From contig NZ_BJYA01000019.1 of the NCBI RefSeq assembly GCF_007991275.1, forward strand, positions 18,114 to 82,113: 64,000 nt of DNA. The letters run 5' to 3'. The translations under genes and the position numbers were made by a program. Positions 41,622 through 51,500 of the stretch are shown here, in pieces. The DNA is from Alkalibacillus haloalkaliphilus (GTDB lineage Bacteria > Bacillota > Bacilli > Bacillales > Alkalibacillaceae). Position 1 is the first letter of the stretch, and each line of letters opens with the position of its first letter. A model generated the notes under the pieces. The model was not told the DNA's origin, made no database searches, and saw nothing but the letters and a program-made list of their open reading frames with translations.

Positions 41622-43301
41622 ATGTCTCAAGTCATCATTGAAAAGGATATTCCTTGCAAGTTAAGAGATGGTGTAACACTATATGCCAATATATATCGTC
41701 CCAATCAACCTGGACAATTTCCAACTTTACTTAGTCGTCTGCCTTATAATAAAAACTTACCAAACTTCTCACATCGCTACATCGATCCGCTTCGATTAGT
41801 AGAACAAGGATACGTAGTCATCATACAAGATGTTCGTGGCCGGTTTGCTTCTGAAGGAGAATTCCAACCGTTTAATCAAGAATTTAATGACGGTTATGAT
41901 AGCGTCGAGTGGGCAGCATCGTTAGATTTTAGTAATAGTCACGTTGGTTTATTTGGTTTGTCTTATTACGGGTTTACCCAAATGTTCGCCGCGATGAGTC
42001 AACCACCGTCACTAAAGGCAATTTTCCCTGCTTTTACAGGACATAATATTGCTGAAGAATTCTCAGAACGTCAAGGCGCTGTGGAACTAGCTAAACTACA
42101 GACATGGATGTTAGATTCCATTGCTCCTGACTACTTAAGAAGAAAACAAACCGCAGAGCAATTTAAAGACACAGAAAAACTATTGATCGAAGACTTAGAC
42201 CATATTCTTGATTGGCATGCTTATACCCCATATGCAGAATTGCCTCCAATCATGAAACATGAACCTATACAACAACTTTACACTAACTATATTAACAATG
42301 AGCTATTTAGTGATGCGCTAAAACACACTGACATCAATGCAGTTCAAACACCAGGTTACCACATGGCAGGTTGGTACGACTGCTTCTTAAACGCAACAAT
42401 TAATAACTATACTAAAACCGTTCAAAATAACTCCAATCAAAAGTTGATCATTGGGCCTTGGGGACACGGTGTGTTTTCACCATACTTTGGTGACAGATAT
42501 TTTGGTTTGCACGGGTCAGGAGAATGCATTGAAGGTAAAGACGATATCACTTCCTTACACATCAAATGGTTTGATTATTGGTTAAAAGGAAAAAGTTCTA
42601 ATGTAATTGAAGAGGCTCCTATTAAACTATTTGTCATGGGAAGTAATAAGTGGCGGTCTGAGTACGAATGGCCATTAGCAAGAACGAATTACACACCATT
42701 ATATTTACAAAAAGACAACAGACTCTCTTTTAATCAGCCTTCTGAAAATAAAAGTTACAACCAATTTGAGTATGACCCTAACCAACCTGTACCAACTAAA
42801 GGAGGGCCATCACTTTTCATTCATGGAATCAACACCGGCCCATTAGCCCAAAATGAAATTGAAACTAGAGATGATGTTCTCATCTATACAACAGAACCAC
42901 TAGAGCAGCCAGTCGAGGTAACAGGTCCCGTAAAAGCCTATGTTTATGCCAGCTCTGACGCCGTTAATACAGATTTCACTGTTAAACTAACTGACGTACA
43001 ACCAGACGGAACTTCAATTAACGTAACTGAAGGTATTGTTAGAGCGAAACATCAACACCCGAATTTTAAACCTGATGACGTTACCTTATTTGAGATCGAT
43101 CTTTGGGCAACTAGTATTGAGTTTTTACAAGGACACCGAATTCGAATTCAAATCTCATCTAGTAATTTTCCGATGTATGATGTAAACCCTAATACAGGCA
43201 ATAGTCTAAAAAACACTACAGAGACAACCGTTGCAAATCAAACGATCTATCATAATAAAGACTACCCTTCTCACGTCCTGTTACCTATTATTGATTCATA
43301 A
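41622..43301 (+). CDS. CocE/NonD family hydrolase (X-Pro dipeptidyl-peptidase S15 fold)
   Basis: A 559-residue alpha/beta hydrolase of the CocE/NonD family. The nucleophile elbow is GLFGLSYYGFTQMFAA (Ser about residue 113), preceded by QDVRGRFASEGEF. The acid and His appear in WYDCFLNATI and GPWGHGVF. The C-terminal ~200 residues form the jelly-roll domain (EVTGPVKAYVYASSDAVNTD). It should cleave an ester or amide of unknown identity; hydrolysis of acylcarnitine-type esters would suit the location but is speculation. The ATG at 41622 lies 10 nt after AGGAAAGG. It has its own terminator. Confidence 0.82.
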   Translation: MSQVIIEKDIPCKLRDGVTLYANIYRPNQPGQFPTLLSRLPYNKNLPNFSHRYIDPLRLVEQGYVVIIQDVRGRFASEGEFQPFNQEFNDGYDSVEWAASLDFSNSHVGLFGLSYYGFTQMFAAMSQPPSLKAIFPAFTGHNIAEEFSERQGAVELAKLQTWMLDSIAPDYLRRKQTAEQFKDTEKLLIEDLDHILDWHAYTPYAELPPIMKHEPIQQLYTNYINNELFSDALKHTDINAVQTPGYHMAGWYDCFLNATINNYTKTVQNNSNQKLIIGPWGHGVFSPYFGDRYFGLHGSGECIEGKDDITSLHIKWFDYWLKGKSSNVIEEAPIKLFVMGSNKWRSEYEWPLARTNYTPLYLQKDNRLSFNQPSENKSYNQFEYDPNQPVPTKGGPSLFIHGINTGPLAQNEIETRDDVLIYTTEPLEQPVEVTGPVKAYVYASSDAVNTDFTVKLTDVQPDGTSINVTEGIVRAKHQHPNFKPDDVTLFEIDLWATSIEFLQGHRIRIQISSSNFPMYDVNPNTGNSLKNTTETTVANQTIYHNKDYPSHVLLPIIDS

Positions 43302-43305
43302 CGAA

Positions 43306-43334
43306 AAAAGCACTCGGATCTTCCGAGTGCTTTT
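43306..43334 (+). terminator. Terminator after the CocE-type gene
   Basis: AAAAGCACTCGGA (43306-43318) and TCCGAGTGCTTTT (43322-43334) form a perfect 13-bp stem with a T tract. Confidence 0.92.
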
Positions 43335-43403
43335 AATTTCCCACTCTCAATTTGGATAATTATGTTAAAATGGACACACATACTAAATCTAGGGGGAATT
43401 AAT

Positions 43404-44048
43404 ATGTCTCAAAACGAAGAACCAAAAAAGTTCAATAAAATCGAGGCAGAACAATTAAATATTGTCGACAAAAACGGAAAAGTGAAGCTCTCTTTATTCA
43501 ACCAAGACCATATCCCACCAGCTATTATGGATGGCGTCGATATTTTACCAGGTCATCGACAAAATGATCCAATCTCTGGGTTAATGTTTTACAACTCAGA
43601 CGGTGATGAATGTGGTGGTTTAATTTATGGAAATGAAATTAAAGAAGATGGTAGTTACGAAGCTGGTGCCTCATTGACTTTCGACCAATATAAACAAGAT
43701 CAAGTGGTCCAAATGAGTTATAATGACCGTAATGGTGAACGAAGTTACGGCTTTTCTGTATATGACCGACCAGAACAAGGCCTAAAAGAGACAATCGAAA
43801 AACAAGAGGAAATTAAAAAATCCAACCTTTCTGATGATGAAAAAGATGAAGCTACTAAACAACTTTTTGAAGGTAATGTACCCCGTGCACAAATGGGTAA
43901 AAGCACAAAAGGCGATGTTTCAGTTAAATTAATGGACAGCAAAGGGAACCAGCGCATTAGAATGGTCGTTGACGAGCATGACGTTCCTAAAATTGAATTC
44001 CTCGATGAAAAGGGGAATGTAACCTATCGACTCCCACCTAAGGAATAA
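43404..44048 (+). CDS. Hypothetical acidic protein with repeated beta motifs
   Basis: A 214-residue soluble, acidic protein with no signal or membrane segment. It starts SQNEEPKKFNKIEAEQLNIV and contains recurring strand-turn units of the form I-x-D-x-x-G-x-x-(K/R)-(I/L): NIVDKNGKVKLSLF, KLMDSKGNQRIRMVV and EFLDEKGNVTYRL. A middle part reads GLMFYNSDGDECGGLIYGNE. I recognise no named family. ATG at 43404 follows GGGGGAAT; the longer frame from 43362 lacks a ribosome site. It is monocistronic between two terminators. Confidence 0.62.
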   Translation: MSQNEEPKKFNKIEAEQLNIVDKNGKVKLSLFNQDHIPPAIMDGVDILPGHRQNDPISGLMFYNSDGDECGGLIYGNEIKEDGSYEAGASLTFDQYKQDQVVQMSYNDRNGERSYGFSVYDRPEQGLKETIEKQEEIKKSNLSDDEKDEATKQLFEGNVPRAQMGKSTKGDVSVKLMDSKGNQRIRMVVDEHDVPKIEFLDEKGNVTYRLPPKE

Positions 44049-44057
44049 TTGAACCAA

Positions 44058-44089
44058 AAAAAGAGATACATATACTCGTATCTCTTTTT
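44058..44089. terminator. Bidirectional terminator
   Basis: AAAAAGAGATAC (44058-44069) and GTATCTCTTTTT (44078-44089) form a perfect stem between convergent genes; the last bases overlap the stop of the CAP gene. Confidence 0.9.
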
Positions 44090-44795
44090 ACTTACCTATA
44101 AACATTTGTGTCCAATACGTTTGATGCCCATCTTGAACATACCCAACACCAAGATGAGTAAACGAATCGCTTAATATATTAGCTCTGTGGCCATCACTGT
44201 TCATCCAACCGTCCATCACTTGTTCTGGTGAGCGTTGGCCCATTGCGATATTTTCACCTGCTGCCATATAATGCAGACCGTATTCATCCATCATTTCAAA
44301 AGGAGAGCCATAAGTGGGTGATTGGTGGTCAAAGTAGTTGTTAACTGCCATATCACGCGATTTCTCACGCGCAACAACACTCGCCTCTTCGGAAAAATCG
44401 ACAGGTTCAAGGCCTTCTTTTTCACGCTCTTCATTAACTAATGCGTGCACTTCCTTTTCAAACTCTTGCGGTGTAAAGTCTTCTGTATCAACTTGACTTT
44501 CCGGTTGATAGCCATCTAATTGACTTGGGTTAAATACAGGAGATGCTTCCTGATCACCTTGGCTAATTTGCGAAAGTGTAACTGCAATGTGATCAAACGT
44601 TTCAACAACTGAACCAATCATCTCTTGAAAATCAGCTTCTGACATTCTAACTTTAAAATCATCGACGACATCTTCTAATGTTATACCCTCACCTACTTGT
44701 TCTTCATCAGTAGACTCTTGGCTGAAAAATTCGCCTACAGGGAACAAATATAGTGCACCGAAAATAATCGCCACGAGTAAAATCGCTCTAATCAT
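44088..44795 (-). CDS. CAP (SCP-like) domain extracellular protein, paralog 1
   Basis: A 235-residue protein with an N-terminal hydrophobic signal or anchor (AILLVAIIFGALYLFPVG), an acidic spacer and a C-terminal CAP domain of ~125 residues. CAP motifs include VNEEREKEGLEPV, NYFDHQSPTYGSPFEMM, GENIAMGQRSPEQVMDGWM and NSDGHRANILSDSFTHLGVG. Bacillus relatives are YkwD-like. A paralog with very similar CAP sequence lies at 54545-55288. The spacers differ fully, so the domain was duplicated or its ends diverged quickly. Confidence 0.83.
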   Translation of the reverse strand: MIRAILLVAIIFGALYLFPVGEFFSQESTDEEQVGEGITLEDVVDDFKVRMSEADFQEMIGSVVETFDHIAVTLSQISQGDQEASPVFNPSQLDGYQPESQVDTEDFTPQEFEKEVHALVNEEREKEGLEPVDFSEEASVVAREKSRDMAVNNYFDHQSPTYGSPFEMMDEYGLHYMAAGENIAMGQRSPEQVMDGWMNSDGHRANILSDSFTHLGVGYVQDGHQTYWTQMFIGK

Positions 44796-44906
44796 ATAGC
44801 TCGTTCCTTCCTTGATGAACTTCTACTACTCTTATTATAGTACGGATACTACCATAATGAACAAAAAATCGACTTCGTAAACAGTTAGCAATATTTAGGA
44901 CCTTTC

Positions 44907-45350
44907 TTAGTCAAAAGAATCCCATACCCTTAAATAGTTCACATCAATACAATACTTCCCATAACACGAACCACTCAGGCTCTCATCCTGACAAACAATT
45001 TCAACTCGTTCAACACTAGCGAATGTTTTACTAACAGCATTACCCGTCTGATTCGTTACAGATGGACCTACGGGAGCTGAGATTTCAAAAGTGTGCTCTT
45101 GCTCATCTGAATCCGTTACGATCACTATTAAACTGTTCGCACAACCACTAATATAATTGACTGTGATTGTCCCACCCACTTGCTCGACTGAATTATTACT
45201 AGACGGCGTCCCACTTTCATTACCATTTTCCCAAAGCAACCTTCTCGTCTCTGCTTCAGTACAAGGATAGGACCAATTACCACAAAAAGATGACTCAATA
45301 ATAAACGGTTCTAAATTAAAGTTACCCCTCTTACTACATGAACTACTCAT
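44907..45350 (-). CDS. Ena-like (DUF3992-type) candidate spore appendage subunit
   Basis: A 147-residue cysteine-rich protein. An N-terminal Cys (SSSCSKRGNF) is followed by SSFCGNWSYPC, a beta-rich middle (GGTITVNYISGCANSLIVIV) and the end VEIVCQDESLSGSCYGKYCI followed by DVNYL. Ena subunits of Bacillus appendages have an N-terminal cysteine connector, a CxxW start of the jelly-roll and a GxxC-x-(I/D)-x-Y end, so the pattern is similar, although I cannot align it. GAGGAG precedes the ATG. It lies 3 nt after the partner gene, so they share a transcript. Confidence 0.45.
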   Translation of the reverse strand: MSSSCSKRGNFNLEPFIIESSFCGNWSYPCTEAETRRLLWENGNESGTPSSNNSVEQVGGTITVNYISGCANSLIVIVTDSDEQEHTFEISAPVGPSVTNQTGNAVSKTFASVERVEIVCQDESLSGSCYGKYCIDVNYLRVWDSFD

Positions 45351-45353
45351 CGT

Positions 45354-46607
45354 CTACCACTCCTCTGATGCTCTAAATACGCCTTGAACAGTAGTACTAC
45401 CAGAGAACGTCCCTACGGCAAGTGTTATAATTGATGTAGATGGTAGAACGATGTCTAGTAAATTACCCTCAGTTAAATTAGTCTGGTTCCCTTGCCCACC
45501 AACCGCTAACCCTTGAAATACGACTTGACCAGGAGTCGAAAACGATGTCGCTGTATTATTTACTCTAAGTGCTGTTTCTGTTGCCGGAATATTTGTATTA
45601 GCTGTTGGAAAATCGGAGAATGCGGTATTGAGCGTTCCACCTAATACAATTTGGTAGAATATATCTGCACCCGTTACTAAATCTAATCCTTCCAACGTAA
45701 CATTGATGGAATTCGGCCTGCCTGATCCTGCAGGAAATTCAGCTTTCCGTTGAAAACTTAGTAAAGGCGTCAATGTTGTAGTTGCTGTTACAGTGCGTCT
45801 GGCTGAAGTCACTCGAAAAGAAGGAACATTTTCCCCTAATATACTATATTGCCGACCAGCCACTCGAATTAAGAAAGATGTTGTCTCTCCATTATTTTGC
45901 ACCTCAGCTTTAACAGGTAAGTTAGGGTCTTCTAAACTTGTAAAACTAATCGGCTTATACCGGTGGACTGTGACAACTTCTTGGGCTAATGTTTGTTGGT
46001 TTTGCATGACGACACTCCATTCGATCACACCGAAGCCGTACCACGTAAAATCAATTTGAAATATATTGCCATCATTAAGATCCAACGTTAGGCCACTTGG
46101 TCCAGTCCCATTAAGTGGATCGATATTCCAATCATTTTGTTGAATTCTTGTCTCTACACCGTCCCTTCTTACGCCAACAAATACCCCTTCATTACCACTT
46201 ACTCCAAAAAACAAACCGTTCTCTATTCCAAATAATCCCCACCGACCGATTTGAGAACCTGTAGGTAATTGCGGGACTCTGACAGCAATTCCTGCCTCAG
46301 CAGCATAACCAGGTTGGTACCTTCCACGTTGGGCAGTCTCTAATGAAGCTGCACCCGCTGAACCAGTACCAGTCGCCACTTCATATACTACTGTATTATT
46401 TGTCACAGTTCCTGTACCAGTTGTTGAAATTACGTCTCTCAATGCAGAAATCCCATAAGTTGATGAAATTTCAAAAATAGGTGTACGTTCTGACACTTTT
46501 AATTCATCAAACTGTGAGTTTACTGCAGGACCAACACCTGCAATGGTAATATCACCATTCCCATTCCCCATACCTTGAGGGTTCGGACAACAATTTCCTG
46601 AACTCAT
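45354..46607 (-). CDS. Fibre-like protein with N-terminal Cys-Cys motif
   Basis: A 417-residue, low-charge, Thr/Ser/Gly-rich beta protein without signal peptide. It starts MSSGNCCPNPQGMGNGNGDI; the CC pair resembles the N-terminal connectors of spore appendage proteins. Middle blocks (GRWGLFGIENGLFFGVSGNE; FQIDFTWYGFGVIEWSVVMQ) resemble phage tail or neck-fibre receptor proteins. The C-terminal part (residues ~290-417) is a separate beta domain. ATG at 46607 follows GGGTGG, 7 nt upstream. Secretion-signal absence fits mother-cell assembly on spores. The exact family is unknown. Confidence 0.5.
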   Translation of the reverse strand: MSSGNCCPNPQGMGNGNGDITIAGVGPAVNSQFDELKVSERTPIFEISSTYGISALRDVISTTGTGTVTNNTVVYEVATGTGSAGAASLETAQRGRYQPGYAAEAGIAVRVPQLPTGSQIGRWGLFGIENGLFFGVSGNEGVFVGVRRDGVETRIQQNDWNIDPLNGTGPSGLTLDLNDGNIFQIDFTWYGFGVIEWSVVMQNQQTLAQEVVTVHRYKPISFTSLEDPNLPVKAEVQNNGETTSFLIRVAGRQYSILGENVPSFRVTSARRTVTATTTLTPLLSFQRKAEFPAGSGRPNSINVTLEGLDLVTGADIFYQIVLGGTLNTAFSDFPTANTNIPATETALRVNNTATSFSTPGQVVFQGLAVGGQGNQTNLTEGNLLDIVLPSTSIITLAVGTFSGSTTVQGVFRASEEW

Positions 46608-46730
46608 TCTATTTCCACCCTTTTCATTGACTCTCATAACTTAAAACTATTCTTCTTACTATATTATTCAATGCAACTTAGCTAAAGTTGTAACGGTCAA
46701 TATAATTAATCAATTAAAAATTTATCAATT

Positions 46731-46759
46731 AAAAACGACCCTTGATGTAAGGATCGTTT
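46731..46759 (-). terminator. Terminator of the GPH symporter gene
   Basis: Reading leftward, AAACGATCCTT pairs with AAGGGTCGTTT through G-U pairs around an ACATC loop, followed by TT and A/T-rich DNA. Confidence 0.7.
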
Positions 46760-46799
46760 CAAATTTCTAATCGTATTCAATTTATGTGACACTTACAAA

Positions 46800-48143
46800 C
46801 TACTTCTTTAACTCCTCTATGACTTTAGGGTACTCACGATCTAGGCGATAAAATAACATTAATACTATTTGAACAATCGCTAATAAAAGTGGAATATATA
46901 TATTTAAAGCCAGAATCATATTTAGAGCAATCTGTGGTTGAGTATCTGCAGTTCCAATGTAGCCACTCATGCCAAGTAACCAACCAATCAACGCCATTCC
47001 AATACCTGTTCCAACTTTCATCCCAAAACTTGTTCCACTATTAATAATGCCAGGAGAGCGAATGCCTGTTTTATATTGACCATACTCAATTGTTTCATTA
47101 GTTAAAGCAAAGACAAAAGCAATTGTTGGCATATAGCCAATTCCTACAATCGCTGTTCCGATTAAAAAGATCGTTAAGTTTTCTGGTTCAATCATTCTTA
47201 CTAACTGTCCAATTATTAAAATTGACGAACCAACAATAATGATGTTTTTCTTACCATACTTTTTAACTAGTGGACCAAGGAATAATAAACCTAAAACCAT
47301 CGGCAAAATCAACGCTGCTCCAATTAATGAGAACACTGTACTATCTCCAATAATCCATCTAGCGTAATAAATACCTGCCCCTTGGATTAAGGCCATAATG
47401 GCATAAGAAACAACACAAAATAAAGTAACAATAATCCAATATTTATTTTTCAAAAGTGCTTTAAAACCTTCTTTTGCTGCAACTCCATCTTCACCACTTA
47501 ACGTTGACAACTCTGTCCGTTCCTTAACATTCTTAAAAGTTATAAGTAAGGCTATGACGACAATTACACCATAAATTGAAGCAACAGCGGTCCACCCAAC
47601 GATTTGTGCTAAAGGCTCAGATATAACCATCGTTAACAACGTACCAGAAAGGATTAAGATTTGGGCATAAATGTTCGTCAACGAACGACTATGTTGATCT
47701 TGTGTCATAACGCCCATTAAGGTTTTATGAGGGATGGTAACAGATGTATAAACTAATATAAATAAAATATAAGTCACATAAGCGTAAACAAGTTTACCTG
47801 TATCCCCTAAATCAGGTACAGAAAACAATAGAACGGTAGCCACACCTAACGGCACACCCATCCATAGAAGCCATGGTCTGGCACTTCCATGCTTCGACCT
47901 TGTCTTATCAACAAAGGAGCCCATTCCTAAATCCGTTACACCATCCATTAATCTAGCTACTAACATTAACGTCCCAACTGCACCCGCAGCTAAACCGGCT
48001 ACATCTGTATAATAATACGTTAAAAAAGAACCAATTAATGTCCAAATCGTAAACGTACCAAAACTTCCAACACCCCAAGCCCACATTTCTTTTTTTGGTG
48101 GTTGTTTTAAAGCTTGGTCATTTTTCACTCCCTCTTCACTCAC
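46800..48143 (-). CDS. GPH family sugar:cation symporter
   Basis: A 447-residue, 12-helix permease of the glycoside-pentoside-hexuronide family. MDGVTDLGMGSFVDKTRSKHGSARPWLLW (read in part, about residues 65-93) is the hallmark loop, followed by TIPHKTLMGVMTQDQHSRSL and, in the C-half, AFVFALTNETIEYGQYKTGI. It should import a sugar with Na+ or H+. The start is taken as the GTG at 48143, 8 nt after GAGG. No sugar-degrading enzyme is adjacent. It shares a dyad promoter element with the ABC operon 4.5 kb away. Confidence 0.82.
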   Translation of the reverse strand: MSEEGVKNDQALKQPPKKEMWAWGVGSFGTFTIWTLIGSFLTYYYTDVAGLAAGAVGTLMLVARLMDGVTDLGMGSFVDKTRSKHGSARPWLLWMGVPLGVATVLLFSVPDLGDTGKLVYAYVTYILFILVYTSVTIPHKTLMGVMTQDQHSRSLTNIYAQILILSGTLLTMVISEPLAQIVGWTAVASIYGVIVVIALLITFKNVKERTELSTLSGEDGVAAKEGFKALLKNKYWIIVTLFCVVSYAIMALIQGAGIYYARWIIGDSTVFSLIGAALILPMVLGLLFLGPLVKKYGKKNIIIVGSSILIIGQLVRMIEPENLTIFLIGTAIVGIGYMPTIAFVFALTNETIEYGQYKTGIRSPGIINSGTSFGMKVGTGIGMALIGWLLGMSGYIGTADTQPQIALNMILALNIYIPLLLAIVQIVLMLFYRLDREYPKVIEELKK

Positions 48144-48176
48144 TACTTTCACCTCATCTCTTTTGTCTAAAAATTC

Positions 48177-48205
48177 TAACTATTAAATATATACTATCAT
48201 AGTTA
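48177..48205 (-). promoter_or_regulatory. Dyad promoter element of the GPH gene (copy A)
   Basis: TAACTAT (48177-48183) and ATAGTTA (48199-48205) form a perfect 7-bp inverted repeat with a 15-bp AT-rich centre that contains a TATA-type -10 on the minus strand. A near copy, with the same 15-bp spacing, lies at 52690-52718. A common regulator is likely. Confidence 0.6.
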
Positions 48206-48561
48206 TTAAGTCATGAGTGAGTGGGTTTAAATTTTGTATCAAATTGACATTCTTTAACCATGATTTTTTTATCTAATAATTTATCTTTTAACAAAAATAA
48301 CCTCCCAGGAACTTGAACTGAAGTCCGAAGAGGTTATTTTAGTCAAACGTTACTTTTTTTAATAGAACTTTGTTATAAGTTACAATCAATATATTATATT
48401 TTCTCAAGCAACTTTCAAACATTATTTTTCTTTAAGAAAACACTTACCTTTCCTTTCATCTTTCTAAAAGGACAGTATCGGTTCTTAATAAGATTCAAAT
48501 AACTATTCCTAACCAAAGCAAGGCATGGGGACAAAGGTGGTTATTACTTTCTCCTCTATCA
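48206..48561. other. Non-coding stretch with an isolated long hairpin
   Basis: No gene is visible here. AAAATAACCTC (48294-48304) pairs with GAGGTTATTTT (48330-48340), with an inner GGA-CTT/AAG-TCC arm and A/T tracts on both sides. It has the form of a bidirectional terminator but has no gene to terminate on either side, and may be the remains of a lost gene or an insertion boundary. Confidence 0.5.
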
Positions 48562-51500
48562 TTAATTAAATTCTACAAAAATCCCTCTTCCATAATCACT
48601 ATAATTCAAAAATAATAACCCGTTTTCGTCTGTATTGGCAGGAACTTCGAATGTTAATGTCCCTACCATTTTTCCATCACGTATGCCTTTCAACCACTCT
48701 TCCTCTTCCCAACCGGTTACTTCTGTTATATTAACTTCTGTCGGTCGATATCTCTCTTCAGAATTCATTAGATAGAAATCCCTCTTTGGCCTAAGTTTAA
48801 CCATGTTATTATCTAGAATCTCAAATTCAAAATCAATGATCACTTTTTTCATATCAGTTCCTTCGATAGTATCTTCGTGTGTTCTCTCTACGGAATAGGA
48901 GAGTACACCATATCCTACTTCCCGACTGTTTTGCCCCTCTTCCAAAACTAAATGATAGTCTTCTTGTTGTGAGCTCACAGTCTCACTTTTCGTCTCTGTT
49001 ACCTCATCACTCTCGTTACTCTCATTCTCCTCTTCCCTTTCGCTTACTTCTCCCACCGTAGGGGAATATTCTGATTCGTGATCCGTTTGATCGTTACTGG
49101 TGGTTTCTATATTTGGAGCGACTTGAACCATCGCAAATAAGAATGTGCCAAGTAAAGCAATAGCCGTTGCCCCAAGACCCCATTTCATCCGTTTTTCTAT
49201 GACTTTTCGATTCGAGACACTTCCTTGTATGCCCTGATTCGGAAGAATACGAACTGCCCGCTCCGCCGGTATAATGGTTCCGATCAACCCAACTACTACT
49301 GGTATCAAGCCGGTTAATGTGATGAACCCAAGCTCTCCAACAGGAAATTCACCATAGATCCAATAGATCGTGAGGACCACACCGACCATACTTACAATCG
49401 ATGCAAAAAACCCGCTATACATGCCTTCTGCTAATATTAATCCTCGGATGCGACTACTCCTCCAGCCAATCGCTTGTAAAAGCGAGATTTCTTCACTCCG
49501 TTCCGAGACATTTTGCCAAATAATTTCAGCGGTGGTTAAAATCGCGATAATCAAAGAAATGACAATCGCCACATAATGGGTCGGACCGACTTCCAGCGCG
49601 ACATATTCTCCCAATAAGGAGGTATACATGACTCCCCTCAATTGAAAGGTAATGTATAGGAACAGTCCTAATAATGCAGTCGGTAATGCAATCGAAATAA
49701 TGGACAGTAAACTACGCTTCCATTTCCCAACAAAGTGGCTCCATGCCATGGTAAGAAGGCCTCTGGTTCGAAACATTCGTTTACTTGTTTTACTGATCTC
49801 CCCACTTTGGATGGCTTCATACGGGCGAATGCGTTTGGTCATCCAAATCGGCACGGCAGCTCCTAACAGATAAATCAGGAACCCGAATAACCCGGTCATC
49901 ACAAACCGATCGATCGAGATGCTAGAGGCGCTATTCATGTATACAAATCCGAGCATCATCCAGGACGTGAGTGCGACAAACAGACCGACAATGATGGATT
50001 CGAACAATAATAACTTACTTATTTGCGAGGGCCGCCAGCCAATCGATAGTAGAACTGCAAACTCCTTTCGCCGGTTTAACAGGGAGACGATCCCTGATGA
50101 CCATACATATACGACCGCGACAATCATTACACTGGCCAATATGCTTGTGAAACTCATCTTCGTTTCGCGGAATATCGAAATGGATGAACCAATATTGACC
50201 CAGGGCTGTTGGAGCCAGCCAAGTGCTTCTTGATCATTCACTTCGGGCACATATGTGAGCGCCAGTTGAGGAGAGGATCCTAATGTAATGTCAGTGATTA
50301 ACCCGGTTTGATTTTCAATCTCAGATGCGACTTGTTCTAAGATTTCTTGGCTCTCTTCACCCATATCCGTCACACCTGTGACTTTCACTCGAATAGCTGA
50401 TATCGGTTCGTCATGACCAATCAGCTCTTCAGCCGCTTCAATCGTGGTTAACATACCTGGTGGATCCGTTAAAAAGCTATAGGGATCCCCGTTTGGCTTC
50501 AATTGTTGTGGGGGATTCACAGGTTGGCCGTCACCATCCATCACCAATTCTGCCGAGGCAGGTCGATATGTTTCCATTGGTAATTCACTCGTTGGATCCT
50601 GTGAAATAGTTAACTGGCTGGAGTCATAGAATCCGATCCAATCAGGCTTAATTCTAGGGAGTTCTGTATACGTTTCTGCTACTAAACCGGGTTCCCGGAA
50701 TGATTCCTGATTCGCGTATGCTCCCATGACATCCTCACTGTTTTGAACTGGTTTAAGCTGATAGCTATAAGGCCAACGGTTCGCATAAGGGCTTCGGATT
50801 TCCTCGTAATTCAACTGGCTGGATTGAAACACAATCCCTGTGACCCCTTCTTGTTGGGCTTGTGTTTGTGCTTCATCAGCCTCATCTTCAGATGGTTCTT
50901 CGTGTTCAATCACATTACCCGTTTCCCAATCGACCCCTGTCATCTCACTTATGAAAGCATGAAACGCTTCCTCACCGGTATAGGTGGATCGATGATGCTC
51001 AGAACCATCTACTGTGTGTAAATAGTCCTGTCCGCCACTGTTTTTCACCTCTTCCATCAATTCATCAGCGTTCTGATCGTTGATGGGTAAATCCAGTCGT
51101 TCGTATGTGATATCAACTGTTTTATCGACAAACGCATGGTTATTCACGATAATAGGAAATTCGTGATACCCTTTATTTTCATTAAAATAGTAACCATCTG
51201 TGTCTTTAAAAAACCGACTTGACCCCCGATCTAAGATGGCTTCATCAAGACCAATCAATTTCGCTTCCTGTTCTGGATCGATTCCTGCTAGTAATGATAA
51301 ATTATGTACGCTCAGGTCGAAATTAGGTGCGCCTACGCCATACTCAGAGCCCTTGTCTAAAATGTCCCACACATTATAAGGGAAGTAGTATCTGCTAATT
51401 TCTTCTTCAATTCCTATTCCATTATTGACTGAAACCGTTTGAGTTTTTCGATAAATGCCTTCTTCCTCTAATTCGACAGACCCGAAATCTGTTTCATAGT

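Noticed and set aside
45354..46607. Phage tail fibre from a prophage
   Set aside because: Its fold resembles phage fibres, but no phage genes surround it and its N-terminal Cys-Cys motif and partner fit a spore appendage better.
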